Shown here one piece after another: positions 51,138-59,029 of a DNA stretch of 64,000 bases. Location of the stretch: NCBI RefSeq assembly GCF_001544515.1, contig NZ_FCOL02000001.1:1-64000 (forward strand), written 5' to 3'. A model generated the notes under the pieces. The model saw only the letters and a list, made by a program, of their open reading frames with translations. It searched no databases and was not told the origin of the DNA. The translations under genes were made by a program, and so were the position numbers. Every line of letters begins with the position of its first letter. Position 1 is the first letter of the stretch. The stretch comes from Caballeronia terrestris. GTDB taxonomy: Bacteria; Pseudomonadota; Gammaproteobacteria; Burkholderiales; Burkholderiaceae.

Positions 51138-52532
51138 TCAGGCTGTCCGCTTGACTGAAGATTTGTCGTATTCGTGCCGCTTTGCTGCTCCGGCGTGCGC
51201 GTCCGGCAAGTACGCGCGGCCCGCGCCGAAGATTTTCTCGCGCAGCGTCCCTTTGGCGTATTCCGTTTTATACGCGCCGCGCGCCTGCAATTCCGGTACG
51301 ACGAGTTCGACGAAATCGCGGTAGCACTCGGGCGTCACGGTGCGCGCGAGATTGAAGCCGTCGATGCCGGTGTCCTCGATCCACGCGACGAGTTCGTCCG
51401 CGACCTGCGACGCGCTGCCGACCAGCGTCGGATAGCGGCCGCCGAGTTGCAGTTCCTGGCTCAGGATATCGGCGACGGTGCGTTCGCGGCCTGCCGCCGT
51501 CAGGTTCTTCACGACCGACTGGATCGCGTTGTTCTTCACATAGCGGATCGGCTCGTTCGGCGCGTAGCGCGAGAAGTCGATGCCGCTCGAACTCGCGTAG
51601 TGCGCAAGGCCCGCCTCGGGGTTCGCGTAGCGCACATAATCGTCGTATTTTTCGCGGGCTTCGCGCTCGGTCGGCGCGGTCACGATCGACATGCCCATGA
51701 AGAACTTGATGTCGTCGCGCTGGCGGCCCTCGCGCTCGACGTCGTCGCGCACGCCGGACACGAGTTTGCGCAGCGCGCCGCGCTCCTGCTGCGACACGAA
51801 CACGCACTCCGCGTGACGCGCGGCGAACGCCTGCCCGCGCCCAGACGACCCCGCCTGGAACAGCACCGGCGTGCGTTGCGGCGACGGCTCCGAGAGGTGA
51901 TACCCCTCCACGTCGTAATACTTACCGTGATGTTCGATCCGATGCACGCGCGCCGGATCGGCATAGACACGGTTGGCACGGTCGGCGCGCACGGCGCCCT
52001 CTTCCCAGCTTCGCTCCCACAGCGCATACGCGACGTCGAGAAATTCTTCCGCGCGATCGTAGCGTTCGTCGTGTTCGATCTGCTGCGAGAGGCCCATCGC
52101 CTTCGCCGCGCTTTCGAGATACCCCGTCACAATGTTCCAGCCGATCCGGCCGTTGCTCAGGTGATCGAGCGTCGAGAAGCGTCGCGCGAGCAGATACGGC
52201 GCCTCGTAGGTCAGGTTCACCGTGACGCCGAAGCCGAGGTTGCGCGTCGCGGCGGCCATCGCGGAGATCGTCAGCAAGGGATCGTTGACGGGAAGCTGGA
52301 TCGATTCCCTGAGCGGCAGATCGACCGATTGCTGATAGACGTCATACACACCGACGATATCGGCGAGAAAAAGTCCATCGAACAAGCCGCGTTCGAGCAG
52401 TTGCGCGAGTTCGGTCCAGTATGTGACGTCCTTGTAGCGCGCGGATTGATCGCGTGGATGCGTCCAGAGACCGTGGTTGATGTGGCCGACGCAGTTCATG
52501 TTGAACGCGTTCAGCAGGATTTGTTTGGGCAT
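51138..52532 (-). CDS. FMN-dependent monooxygenase (NtaA/SnaA/DszA family)
   Basis: The 464-residue TIM-barrel flavoenzyme starts with the characteristic ILLNAFNMNCVGH and contains SNGRIGWNIVTGYLESAAKAMG near 125-148 and VLFQAGSSGRGQAFAA near 225. The group uses reduced FMN from a separate reductase to oxidise xenobiotic or sulfur compounds, for example nitrilotriacetate, dibenzothiophene sulfone or pristinamycin intermediates. No flavin reductase or ABC transporter is adjacent, so the substrate is open. It is isolated between the PilZ gene and the metallopeptidase gene. Confidence 0.88.
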   Translation of the reverse strand: MPKQILLNAFNMNCVGHINHGLWTHPRDQSARYKDVTYWTELAQLLERGLFDGLFLADIVGVYDVYQQSVDLPLRESIQLPVNDPLLTISAMAAATRNLGFGVTVNLTYEAPYLLARRFSTLDHLSNGRIGWNIVTGYLESAAKAMGLSQQIEHDERYDRAEEFLDVAYALWERSWEEGAVRADRANRVYADPARVHRIEHHGKYYDVEGYHLSEPSPQRTPVLFQAGSSGRGQAFAARHAECVFVSQQERGALRKLVSGVRDDVEREGRQRDDIKFFMGMSIVTAPTEREAREKYDDYVRYANPEAGLAHYASSSGIDFSRYAPNEPIRYVKNNAIQSVVKNLTAAGRERTVADILSQELQLGGRYPTLVGSASQVADELVAWIEDTGIDGFNLARTVTPECYRDFVELVVPELQARGAYKTEYAKGTLREKIFGAGRAYLPDAHAGAAKRHEYDKSSVKRTA

Positions 52533-52685
52533 GTCGGGGCATTCGAGCGGTCGAATCGACAGCGTAGCGACGCATCGCGCGGCGCGGAACCGAGCATTTC
52601 TGCTTTGCTTATGAAGGACGGTGTTGCGGGCCGCCGCGCTCAGGCTTTATGCGCATAATTTTTGCGGAGTGCGGCAGATAAAGCA

Positions 52686-52706
52686 AAGGCCGCGCGAGGC
52701 GGCCTT
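52686..52706 (-). terminator. Terminator of the metallopeptidase gene
   Basis: AAGGCCGC (52686-52693) pairs with GCGGCCTT (52699-52706). On the minus strand it is followed by TGCTTT, about 25 bases after the metallopeptidase stop. Confidence 0.7.
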
Positions 52707-52727
52707 CGTGTCACATGATGAAGAACA

Positions 52728-53600
52728 TCAAAGCGTCGATGCCCCGAACGTGTAGCATTGTCGAACGTCGCCGGATTGCAAGCCGCGCTGGAGCCAGCGT
52801 TGACGCTGCGCGCTCGTACCGTGCGTGAACGCTTCCGGCACGACGCGTCCTTGCGTCTGCTTCTGCAGCCGGTCGTCGCCGATCGCGCCGGCCGCGTTCA
52901 GGCCTTCCGCGAAATCGCCCGGTTCGATCAGCTTCGCGTTGTCGCGCTGCGCGGTCGCGGCCCAGACGCCGGCGTAGCAGTCGGCCTGCAATTCGACCCG
53001 CACCGACAACTCGTTCGCCCGCTCGCGTGACATGCGCGAACGCGCCGCATCGACCTTCGACGAAATCCCGAGCACGTTCTGCACGTGGTGCCCGACTTCA
53101 TGCGCGATCACGTAAGCCTGCGCGAAGTCGCCGCTGGCGCCGAAGCGATCGCGCAATTCGCGATAGAACGACAAGTCGATATACACCTTGCGGTCGGCGG
53201 GACAGTAGAACGGGCCCATCGCCGAGTCGCCCATGCCGCAGCCGGTCTGCGTGCCGCCGCTGAAAAGCACGAGCTTCGGCGCCGGGTAGTCCTGGTTGAA
53301 CTGCGTGCGGAAGATTTCCTGCCACGTACGCTCGGTGTTGCCGAGCACGCGGCGCACGAAGACCGCGCCGGCATCGTTGGCGGGCGGCTGGTTCGACGGC
53401 GCCGCTTGCTGCTGCGGCGCCTGCGTCTGCATCTGCTGCGCGCCGTTGATGATCACCATCGGATTGATGCCGAAGAAATACGACGCCGCGAGCGCCACGA
53501 CGATCGTCCCGATCCCGATGCTGCCGCCGCCCATGCGGAATCCCCCGCCGCCCCGGCGGTCTTCGACATTTCTGCTTTCCGCTTCGTCATCGAGGCGCAT
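52728..53600 (-). CDS. ypfJ: YpfJ-type neutral zinc metallopeptidase
   Basis: The 290-residue protein has a Gly-rich N-terminus, one membrane anchor at about 27-45, a Gln-rich linker, and a zinc metalloprotease domain with HEVGH at 167-171 (HExxH) and a downstream ELQADCYAGVWA helix whose Glu or Asp can be the third ligand. It matches the YpfJ/KPN_02809 family, whose substrate is unknown. Its active site is likely to face the periplasm. The start at 53600 was chosen over a longer frame because the family starts with MRLDDEAES-like sequence. Confidence 0.9.
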   Translation of the reverse strand: MRLDDEAESRNVEDRRGGGGFRMGGGSIGIGTIVVALAASYFFGINPMVIINGAQQMQTQAPQQQAAPSNQPPANDAGAVFVRRVLGNTERTWQEIFRTQFNQDYPAPKLVLFSGGTQTGCGMGDSAMGPFYCPADRKVYIDLSFYRELRDRFGASGDFAQAYVIAHEVGHHVQNVLGISSKVDAARSRMSRERANELSVRVELQADCYAGVWAATAQRDNAKLIEPGDFAEGLNAAGAIGDDRLQKQTQGRVVPEAFTHGTSAQRQRWLQRGLQSGDVRQCYTFGASTL

Positions 53601-54085
53601 GGTTGTTCTCCTTGTATGAAGGCGTGGCGCGTAGCGCGGCAAAAAAGCCGCCATGTTACCGGCGAGGTCGCTGTGCACGTACGCCGCCGTGACGACATTG
53701 CACAGTTGCCGTCCTTGAATTATGCGACAAGCATTTCGCGCACCCGGAGTTCTATTTCGAATGGTGCGAATAATTCGCATCGCTTTTATAAGCGCTGAAA
53801 ACCCGCCTGCGACACGCGAGCGCAGGCCGTGACGCAGTGCGGTCGATTGTCGCGGAAATCGTGCTTGCGGCGCGCTCGCGAAATCACGCACCCTTCTCGA
53901 AAATTCAATCGATTCAGTTCGTTATGTGCGCCAAACACTTGAAACTGCGGCATTTGCGCGCAATGCGCAAACCATGACGCGACGCAACACGCGTCTTGGA
54001 AGCTCGCTAAGCTTCGTTCGTCACAAGCCCGCAACCCTTTATCCCATAGCGCCGCGGCGTACCGCCGCGACGCGCCCAGACCATC
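53601..54085. other. Intergenic gap upstream of the bd oxidase operon
   Basis: This 485-base region separates the divergent metallopeptidase gene from cioA. It holds a 15-bp palindrome (53765-53779) and a CGCTTTTATAAGCG dyad at 53780-53793. I see no FNR-type or CRP-type site, no recognised RNA and no convincing gene. The cioA promoter should lie here. Confidence 0.6.
53765..53779. promoter_or_regulatory. 15-bp palindrome in the cioA upstream region
   Basis: TGCGAATAATTCGCA is a perfect inverted repeat around a single central base. It is immediately followed by a second dyad, CGCTTTTATAAGCG (53780-53793). It lies about 165 bases before the metallopeptidase start and about 305 bases before cioA, so either gene could be the target. 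Confidence 0.45.
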
Positions 54086-55498
54086 ATGCATTCGACTCCG
54101 GAAGCGCTGGACCTCGCCCGAATCCAATTCGCATTTACCGTTTCGTTCCACATCATCTTCCCGGCGCTGAGCATCGGACTCGCGAGTTTCATCGCGGTGC
54201 TGGAAGGCGCCTGGCTCAAGACCGGCAAACCCGTCTACAAGGAACTGTGTCTCTTCTGGTCGAAGGTTTTCGCGGTCGCGTTCGGCATGGGCGTCGTGTC
54301 GGGCGTGGTAATGAGCTACGAATTCGGCACCAACTGGGGCGGCTTCTCCAGCTTCGCCGGGCCGATCACGGGGCCGCTCCTCGCGTATGAAGTGATGACC
54401 GCATTCTTCCTCGAAGCAGGCTTCCTCGGCATCATGCTCTTCGGCTGGAACAAGGTCGGCCGGAAGGCGCACTTCGGCGCCACCCTGATGGTCGCGATCG
54501 GCACGCTGATCTCGACGTTCTGGATCCTCGCGTCCAATAGCTGGATGCAGACCCCGCAGGGCTTTCGCATCGAAGGCGATCACGTCGTGCCCGTCGACTG
54601 GTTCGCGATCATCTTCAACCCGTCGTTTCCTTATCGGCTCGCGCACATGGCGATCGCGGCGTTCATCGTCGCGGGCCTCGTCGTGGCCGCGACCGGCGCG
54701 TGGCATCTGCTGAAGGGCCGCCGCGACCCCGCGATCAAAAAGATGTTCTCGATGGCGCTTTGGCTCCTGCTCGTGCTGACACCGGTGCAGGCGATCGTCG
54801 GCGATGCGCACGGCATCAACACGCGTGAACATCAGCCGGCGAAAATCGCCGCGATCGAGGGCCTGTGGGAGACCGAGAAAGGCGGCACGGCGCTGAACCT
54901 GTTCGGCATCCCCGACATGGAGGCCGAGACGACGAAATACGCCGTATCGGTTCCGCATCTCGGCAGCCTGATCCTCACACATAGCTGGGACGGCGAGATT
55001 CGCGGACTGAAGTCGTTTGCTAAGGAAGATCGCCCGAACTCGACGGTGGTTTTCTGGAGTTTTCGCATCATGGCGGGGCTGGGCGTGCTGATGATCGTGC
55101 TGTCGGTAGCAGCGTGGTTCCTGCGCCGCAAGGGCCGCCTCTACGACTCGCGCTGGTTTCAGCGCTTCGCCCTCGCGATGGGTCCGACCGGCTTCATCAC
55201 GCTGCTCGCCGGATGGGTGACGACGGAGGTCGGCCGCCAGCCGTGGGTCGTGTACGGCGTGATGCGCACCGCCGATGCCGTGTCGCCCGTGACCGCGCAG
55301 CAGGTTGGCGTGTCGCTCTTCGTGTTCGTGATCGTGTACACGGTTGTGTTCGGCACCGGCATCTACTACCTGCTCAAGCTGCTGAAGCACGGACCGGCGC
55401 TGCCCGGCTCCACAACGCCCGCGCCCGTGCTCGACGACGCCAATCACACCGCGCGGCGCCCGTTGAGCGCTGTCACACAATCGATCGAAGGAGCGTAA
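54086..55498 (+). CDS. cioA: Cytochrome bd-type (cyanide-insensitive) quinol oxidase subunit I
   Basis: The 470-residue protein has about nine membrane segments. It carries the bd-oxidase landmarks: haem-ligand His in FTVSFHIIFPALS (about 16-28), the region SNSWMQTPQGF, HxxxxM-type segments in the middle, and GRQPWVVYG near 390. The short Q-loop groups it with CIO-type bd oxidases of Pseudomonas and Burkholderia rather than E. coli CydA. It oxidises ubiquinol and reduces O2 at the inner membrane. cioB starts 3 bases after its stop. A gap of 485 bases upstream should contain the promoter. Confidence 0.95.
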   Translation: MHSTPEALDLARIQFAFTVSFHIIFPALSIGLASFIAVLEGAWLKTGKPVYKELCLFWSKVFAVAFGMGVVSGVVMSYEFGTNWGGFSSFAGPITGPLLAYEVMTAFFLEAGFLGIMLFGWNKVGRKAHFGATLMVAIGTLISTFWILASNSWMQTPQGFRIEGDHVVPVDWFAIIFNPSFPYRLAHMAIAAFIVAGLVVAATGAWHLLKGRRDPAIKKMFSMALWLLLVLTPVQAIVGDAHGINTREHQPAKIAAIEGLWETEKGGTALNLFGIPDMEAETTKYAVSVPHLGSLILTHSWDGEIRGLKSFAKEDRPNSTVVFWSFRIMAGLGVLMIVLSVAAWFLRRKGRLYDSRWFQRFALAMGPTGFITLLAGWVTTEVGRQPWVVYGVMRTADAVSPVTAQQVGVSLFVFVIVYTVVFGTGIYYLLKLLKHGPALPGSTTPAPVLDDANHTARRPLSAVTQSIEGA

Positions 55499-55501
55499 TT
55501 C

Positions 55502-56503
55502 ATGGATCTCACTCTGGCCTGGGCCGCGATCATCGCGTTGGGCGTGCTGTTATATGTCGTGCTGGACGGCTTCGACCTCGGCATCGGCATCCTGTTTCCG
55601 CTCTTCCCCGACGAACACGACCGCGACGTCATGATGAACACCGTCGCGCCCGTCTGGGACGGCAACGAGACGTGGCTCGTCCTCGGCGGCGCGGGGTTGT
55701 TCGCAGCGTTCCCGATGCTCTATTCGACGGTGCTGTCGGCGCTTTATCTGCCGCTCGTGCTGATGCTTGTCTGCCTGATCTTTCGCGGCGTGTCGTTCGA
55801 GATTCGTGCGAAGGCGTCGCGCACGAAGCATCTTTGGGACCTCGCGTTCATCGGCGGATCGGCGGGGGCGACGTTCTTTCAGGGCGTGGCATTGGGCGCG
55901 TTCCTCGACGGCATCCAGACGACCGACGGCCGCTTCTCCGGCGATGCCTTCAGCTGGTTCACGCCGTTCAGCATCTTCACGGGGGGCGCGCTCGTCGTGA
56001 CTTATGCGTTGCTTGGTTGCTGCTGGCTGATCGCGAAGACCGAGGGCGATTTGCAGCGGCGATTTTACCGCATCGTGTGGCCGCTCACGGTACTGCAGCT
56101 TGCGACGATCGCCGTCGTCAGCGTCTGGACGCCGTTTCAGGATCAGGGCATCGCGGTGCGCTGGTTCGATTCGCCGCTGTTTTATCGGCTGCTGCCGGTG
56201 CCTGTGCTGGTCGTTGCCTGCGCGTGGATCATGCGGCGCTCGATTCGATCGAAGCACGAGACGCGGCCGTTCGTGATGGCGCTCGGATTCGTGCTGCTGG
56301 GATTCGTCGGGCTCGTGGTGAGCATTTCACCGCATGAAGTTCTGCCCGGCGTGTCGCTGTGGGATGCGGCGGCGCCGCGATCGAGTCAGTTGTTCACTAT
56401 CGTCGGGGCGGCGGTGATTTTGCCTGTGATCGTGGCTTACACCACGCTGGGATATTGGGTATTCAGAGGGAAGGTGCGACATGGCGAACATCACTATCAT
56501 TAA
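55502..56503 (+). CDS. cioB: Cytochrome bd-type quinol oxidase subunit II
   Basis: The 333-residue subunit has eight predicted membrane segments and the start LAWAAIIALGVLLYVVLDGFDLGIGILFP, with WDGNETWLV near 55, both typical of CydB/CioB. GGAG precedes the ATG closely. It forms the membrane heterodimer with CioA. A 44-residue hydrophobic protein overlaps its 3' end by 23 bases on the same strand. Confidence 0.95.
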   Translation: MDLTLAWAAIIALGVLLYVVLDGFDLGIGILFPLFPDEHDRDVMMNTVAPVWDGNETWLVLGGAGLFAAFPMLYSTVLSALYLPLVLMLVCLIFRGVSFEIRAKASRTKHLWDLAFIGGSAGATFFQGVALGAFLDGIQTTDGRFSGDAFSWFTPFSIFTGGALVVTYALLGCCWLIAKTEGDLQRRFYRIVWPLTVLQLATIAVVSVWTPFQDQGIAVRWFDSPLFYRLLPVPVLVVACAWIMRRSIRSKHETRPFVMALGFVLLGFVGLVVSISPHEVLPGVSLWDAAAPRSSQLFTIVGAAVILPVIVAYTTLGYWVFRGKVRHGEHHYH

Positions 56504-56615
56504 GCGAGCACGCTTCGCGCAGGTGTTCTGGTTCGTGGCGCTCTGGGTCGGCGGAGTCGGCGGGGCGATGCTGCTGGCCCTGCCGTTCAAGTTGCTCATC
56601 CGAGCGGGCACTTAG
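56481..56615 (+). CDS. 44-residue membrane protein, DUF2474/CydX-like third subunit
   Basis: The ATG at 56481 opens a 44-codon gene that overlaps the cioB end by 23 bases. It begins with MANITIIKRARF, has one membrane segment (about 15-38, FWFVALWVGGVGGAMLLALPFKLL) and ends IRAGT. Its length, single helix and position match the DUF2474 proteins that follow cioAB and are functionally equivalent to CydX. It is too short for ordinary length cut-offs and can be missed. GAAGG at 56470-56474 is a plausible ribosome-binding site within cioB. Confidence 0.85.
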   Translation: MANITIIKRARFAQVFWFVALWVGGVGGAMLLALPFKLLIRAGT

Positions 56616-56621
56616 CTTTCG

Positions 56622-56657
56622 ACACCGTTTGATGCGCCTCAGCGCATCAAACGGTGT
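56622..56657. terminator. 16-bp perfect hairpin after cioABX-like operon
   Basis: ACACCGTTTGATGCGC (56622-56637) pairs perfectly with 56642-56657 around a CTCA loop, between the bd-oxidase operon and the convergent permease gene. There is no T run, so it may work with Rho or as an mRNA stabiliser. Confidence 0.7.
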
Positions 56658-56663
56658 GATTCT

Positions 56664-57716
56664 CTAAAAGCCCAAGGACACGGCAAGCACCCCGGCCAAA
56701 ACCCCGAACCCAACAACGGCCACCGAAACGAACGCCAGCACGCGCCTCGGAAACGACTTCCCCAACATAACCAGCGACGGCACACTGATCGGCGGCAATG
56801 TCATCAAGAGCGCCCCGGCGGGGCCTGCGGCCATGCCGAGCGAGAGCATCGCCTGAATGATTGGGACTTCGCCAGCGGTGGGGATCACAAAAAGCATCCC
56901 CGCCACCGCAAACGCGACGATCCACAACAGGCTGTTATCGACGTCCGGCCCGATATGCGGAAACAGCCAGGCGCGCGCAGCGCCGAGCAACAGCACGAGC
57001 ACGATGTACTCCGGCACGAGCCGCAACGTCATACGCCCGAGAATCTTCAGCCAGCGCGAAAACGCATTGCCCGGCGCTTCTTCGTCGATCATCTCCCGCA
57101 GCGCATCGCGCGATGCCTCCGCTTCCTTCGCCGTCACCATCCGGTTCACGGCGTAGCCGAGCCCGAACACCATCAGCACGCCAAGCACGAGCCGCAGACC
57201 CATCCAGTGCCAGCCGAGCACGAAGCCCATAAAAATCAGCGCAGCCGGATTCAAAACCGTATTACCCAGCCAGAACGCGATCGCCGCACCCGGCGCCGCC
57301 TGGCGCGCGCGCAGCCCCGCGACGACCGGCGCCGCGCAGCACGTACACATCATCCCCGGCAGCGACATCAGCCCGCCGTTCACGACGCTGCCGAAATCAC
57401 TGCGTCCGAGCGCGCGCGCCACCCACTGCGGCGGAATCAGCGCCTGCACGGCCGAGCCGAGCAACAGGCCGAGCACCATCGCCTGCCAGATCGCCTTGCC
57501 GTACGCGAGCGCGTAGTCGAGCGCCGCCTGCAACGACGGCGCAGGCGCGCTGGCGGCGGTGCCCATCAGGATCGACTTGCCGATCGAATGCTGGCTCGCC
57601 GCGACGAACGCGCGGTTGTAGTACGGGAACCACTTCACGTAGAAGAGGCCGATCACGGCGATCAGCACGAACGTGACGATGCCCAGTGCGAAACGCGGTT
57701 GTCGAATGGTGCTCAT
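56664..57716 (-). CDS. Permease of the COG0701/ArsP-like family
   Basis: The 350-residue protein has about eight membrane segments. GLMSLPGMMCTCCAAPVVAGLRAR holds a CTCC cluster inside a membrane segment, followed by PGAAIAFWLGNTVLNPA; a similar Cys-rich segment occurs in ArsP-type organoarsenical exporters. The family is otherwise poorly known. It is the neighbour (28-base gap) of the tRNA 2-selenouridine synthase gene on the same strand, so a role in transport of selenium or a related soft element is possible. Both the family assignment and the metal link are inference; the membrane topology is clear. Confidence 0.78.
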   Translation of the reverse strand: MSTIRQPRFALGIVTFVLIAVIGLFYVKWFPYYNRAFVAASQHSIGKSILMGTAASAPAPSLQAALDYALAYGKAIWQAMVLGLLLGSAVQALIPPQWVARALGRSDFGSVVNGGLMSLPGMMCTCCAAPVVAGLRARQAAPGAAIAFWLGNTVLNPAALIFMGFVLGWHWMGLRLVLGVLMVFGLGYAVNRMVTAKEAEASRDALREMIDEEAPGNAFSRWLKILGRMTLRLVPEYIVLVLLLGAARAWLFPHIGPDVDNSLLWIVAFAVAGMLFVIPTAGEVPIIQAMLSLGMAAGPAGALLMTLPPISVPSLVMLGKSFPRRVLAFVSVAVVGFGVLAGVLAVSLGF

Positions 57717-57744
57717 GATTTTCAGGTGGTGATGTTGCGGAAAG

Positions 57745-58812
57745 TCAGCCGATCACGGCGACCGTTTCATTCAGTTGCGCGAGAAGCGAGCGCGCCTGCT
57801 CGACGCTGTCGGCATCGTTCGGACGAAACAGCATGTGCGTCGCGCGGGCGAGTTCGCTGAAATGCGCCCCGCTGCTGCGCGCATAAGCGGGATCGTAGTG
57901 CAAGTCGATCAATTCTGCGAACAGTTCAGCGCGCGCGCCTTCGTCGATCAGCCGATGCCAGCGCGTCACGCGCTCGCGGCTATGCAACCCGATCAGCTTC
58001 GACAACTGCTCCTTGAAGAACGCGGGTTCGTCGAAGAGATGGCCGTAGTCCTGCAGCAGGAACGCGATGCGGTCGTCGTGGCTCGCTTCGACCTCGACGC
58101 ACGCAGCTTGATGGAACGTGGTCAATAGCGACTCGGGCAGCGTGATCGCACCGATGCGCCGGCTCTCCGCCTCGACGAATACGGGCCGCGTCACGTCGAA
58201 GCCGCGCAACGCCTGGGCAAGCGCGGAATCGAAGCCCTTCTGCGACGGCTGCGGCTCGCCCGGCAACGCGCCGAGCAGCGACCCGCGATGCGCGACGAGC
58301 GCTTCGAGATCGAGCACCTGGGCGCCCGCCTCAGACAATGCCTGCAACAGCCGCGTCTTGCCGCTGCCGGTGTGCCCGACGAGCGCGACATAGCGAAAGC
58401 GCCGCGGCAACGTTTCAAGCAATTCGAGCGTCGCGCGCCGATAGGTCTTGTAGCCGCCTTCGAGCTGTCGCGCCTGCCAGCCGATCAGGTTGAACCACGT
58501 CGTCATCGAGCCGGAACGCTTGCCGCCGCGCCAGCAATAGATCATCGGCTTCCAGTTCCGTGGACGATCCGCGAAGGTCGTATCGAGATGATGTGCGATG
58601 TTGCGCGCGACCATCGCCGCGCCGACGCGCGTCGCTTCGAACGGCGACACCTGCTTGTACATCGTGCCGATGATCACGCGTTCCTCGTTGGAAAGGACGG
58701 GCGCGTTGAGCGCGCCAGGAATGTGGTCTTCGGCAAATTCGAGCGGCGTGCGGACATCGACGATCTCGTCGAAGTCGGTGATGCGGCTCAGGTTTGCAAG
58801 CAGGTTTTTCAA
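57745..58812 (-). CDS. mnmH: tRNA 2-selenouridine synthase
   Basis: The 355-residue protein has an N-terminal rhodanese domain (about 1-125) with the active-site Cys in IYCWRGGKRSG near 90-101, and a C-terminal ATPase-like domain with P-loop GHTGSGKT (about 144-151). This is SelU/MnmH, which replaces sulfur with selenium at the wobble uridine of tRNAs for Lys, Glu and Gln, using selenophosphate from SelD and passing through a geranylated intermediate. No selD is in the window. TTG 58812 is the probable start, because no ATG gives the full rhodanese domain. The permease gene lies downstream on the same strand. Confidence 0.93.
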   Translation of the reverse strand: MKNLLANLSRITDFDEIVDVRTPLEFAEDHIPGALNAPVLSNEERVIIGTMYKQVSPFEATRVGAAMVARNIAHHLDTTFADRPRNWKPMIYCWRGGKRSGSMTTWFNLIGWQARQLEGGYKTYRRATLELLETLPRRFRYVALVGHTGSGKTRLLQALSEAGAQVLDLEALVAHRGSLLGALPGEPQPSQKGFDSALAQALRGFDVTRPVFVEAESRRIGAITLPESLLTTFHQAACVEVEASHDDRIAFLLQDYGHLFDEPAFFKEQLSKLIGLHSRERVTRWHRLIDEGARAELFAELIDLHYDPAYARSSGAHFSELARATHMLFRPNDADSVEQARSLLAQLNETVAVIG

Positions 58813-59029
58813 GGTGGCGGCGCGTCGTACAGCAATGGATCGGGACCCGAATTATCGCATGCGAGCATTTTGCCGACCGGGCCGCGCCGCCGTCGAATAT
58901 TACAGATTGCCGACGAAAATCCCGCAAATTCGTGCCGATTTTCGATAACGCCTCGCCTTTTTGGCTCACTACAGTGGATTTCCGCGTCGCCAGCGGCGCA
59001 CTCCACTCACCTTTCACGGGAGCCTTCCC

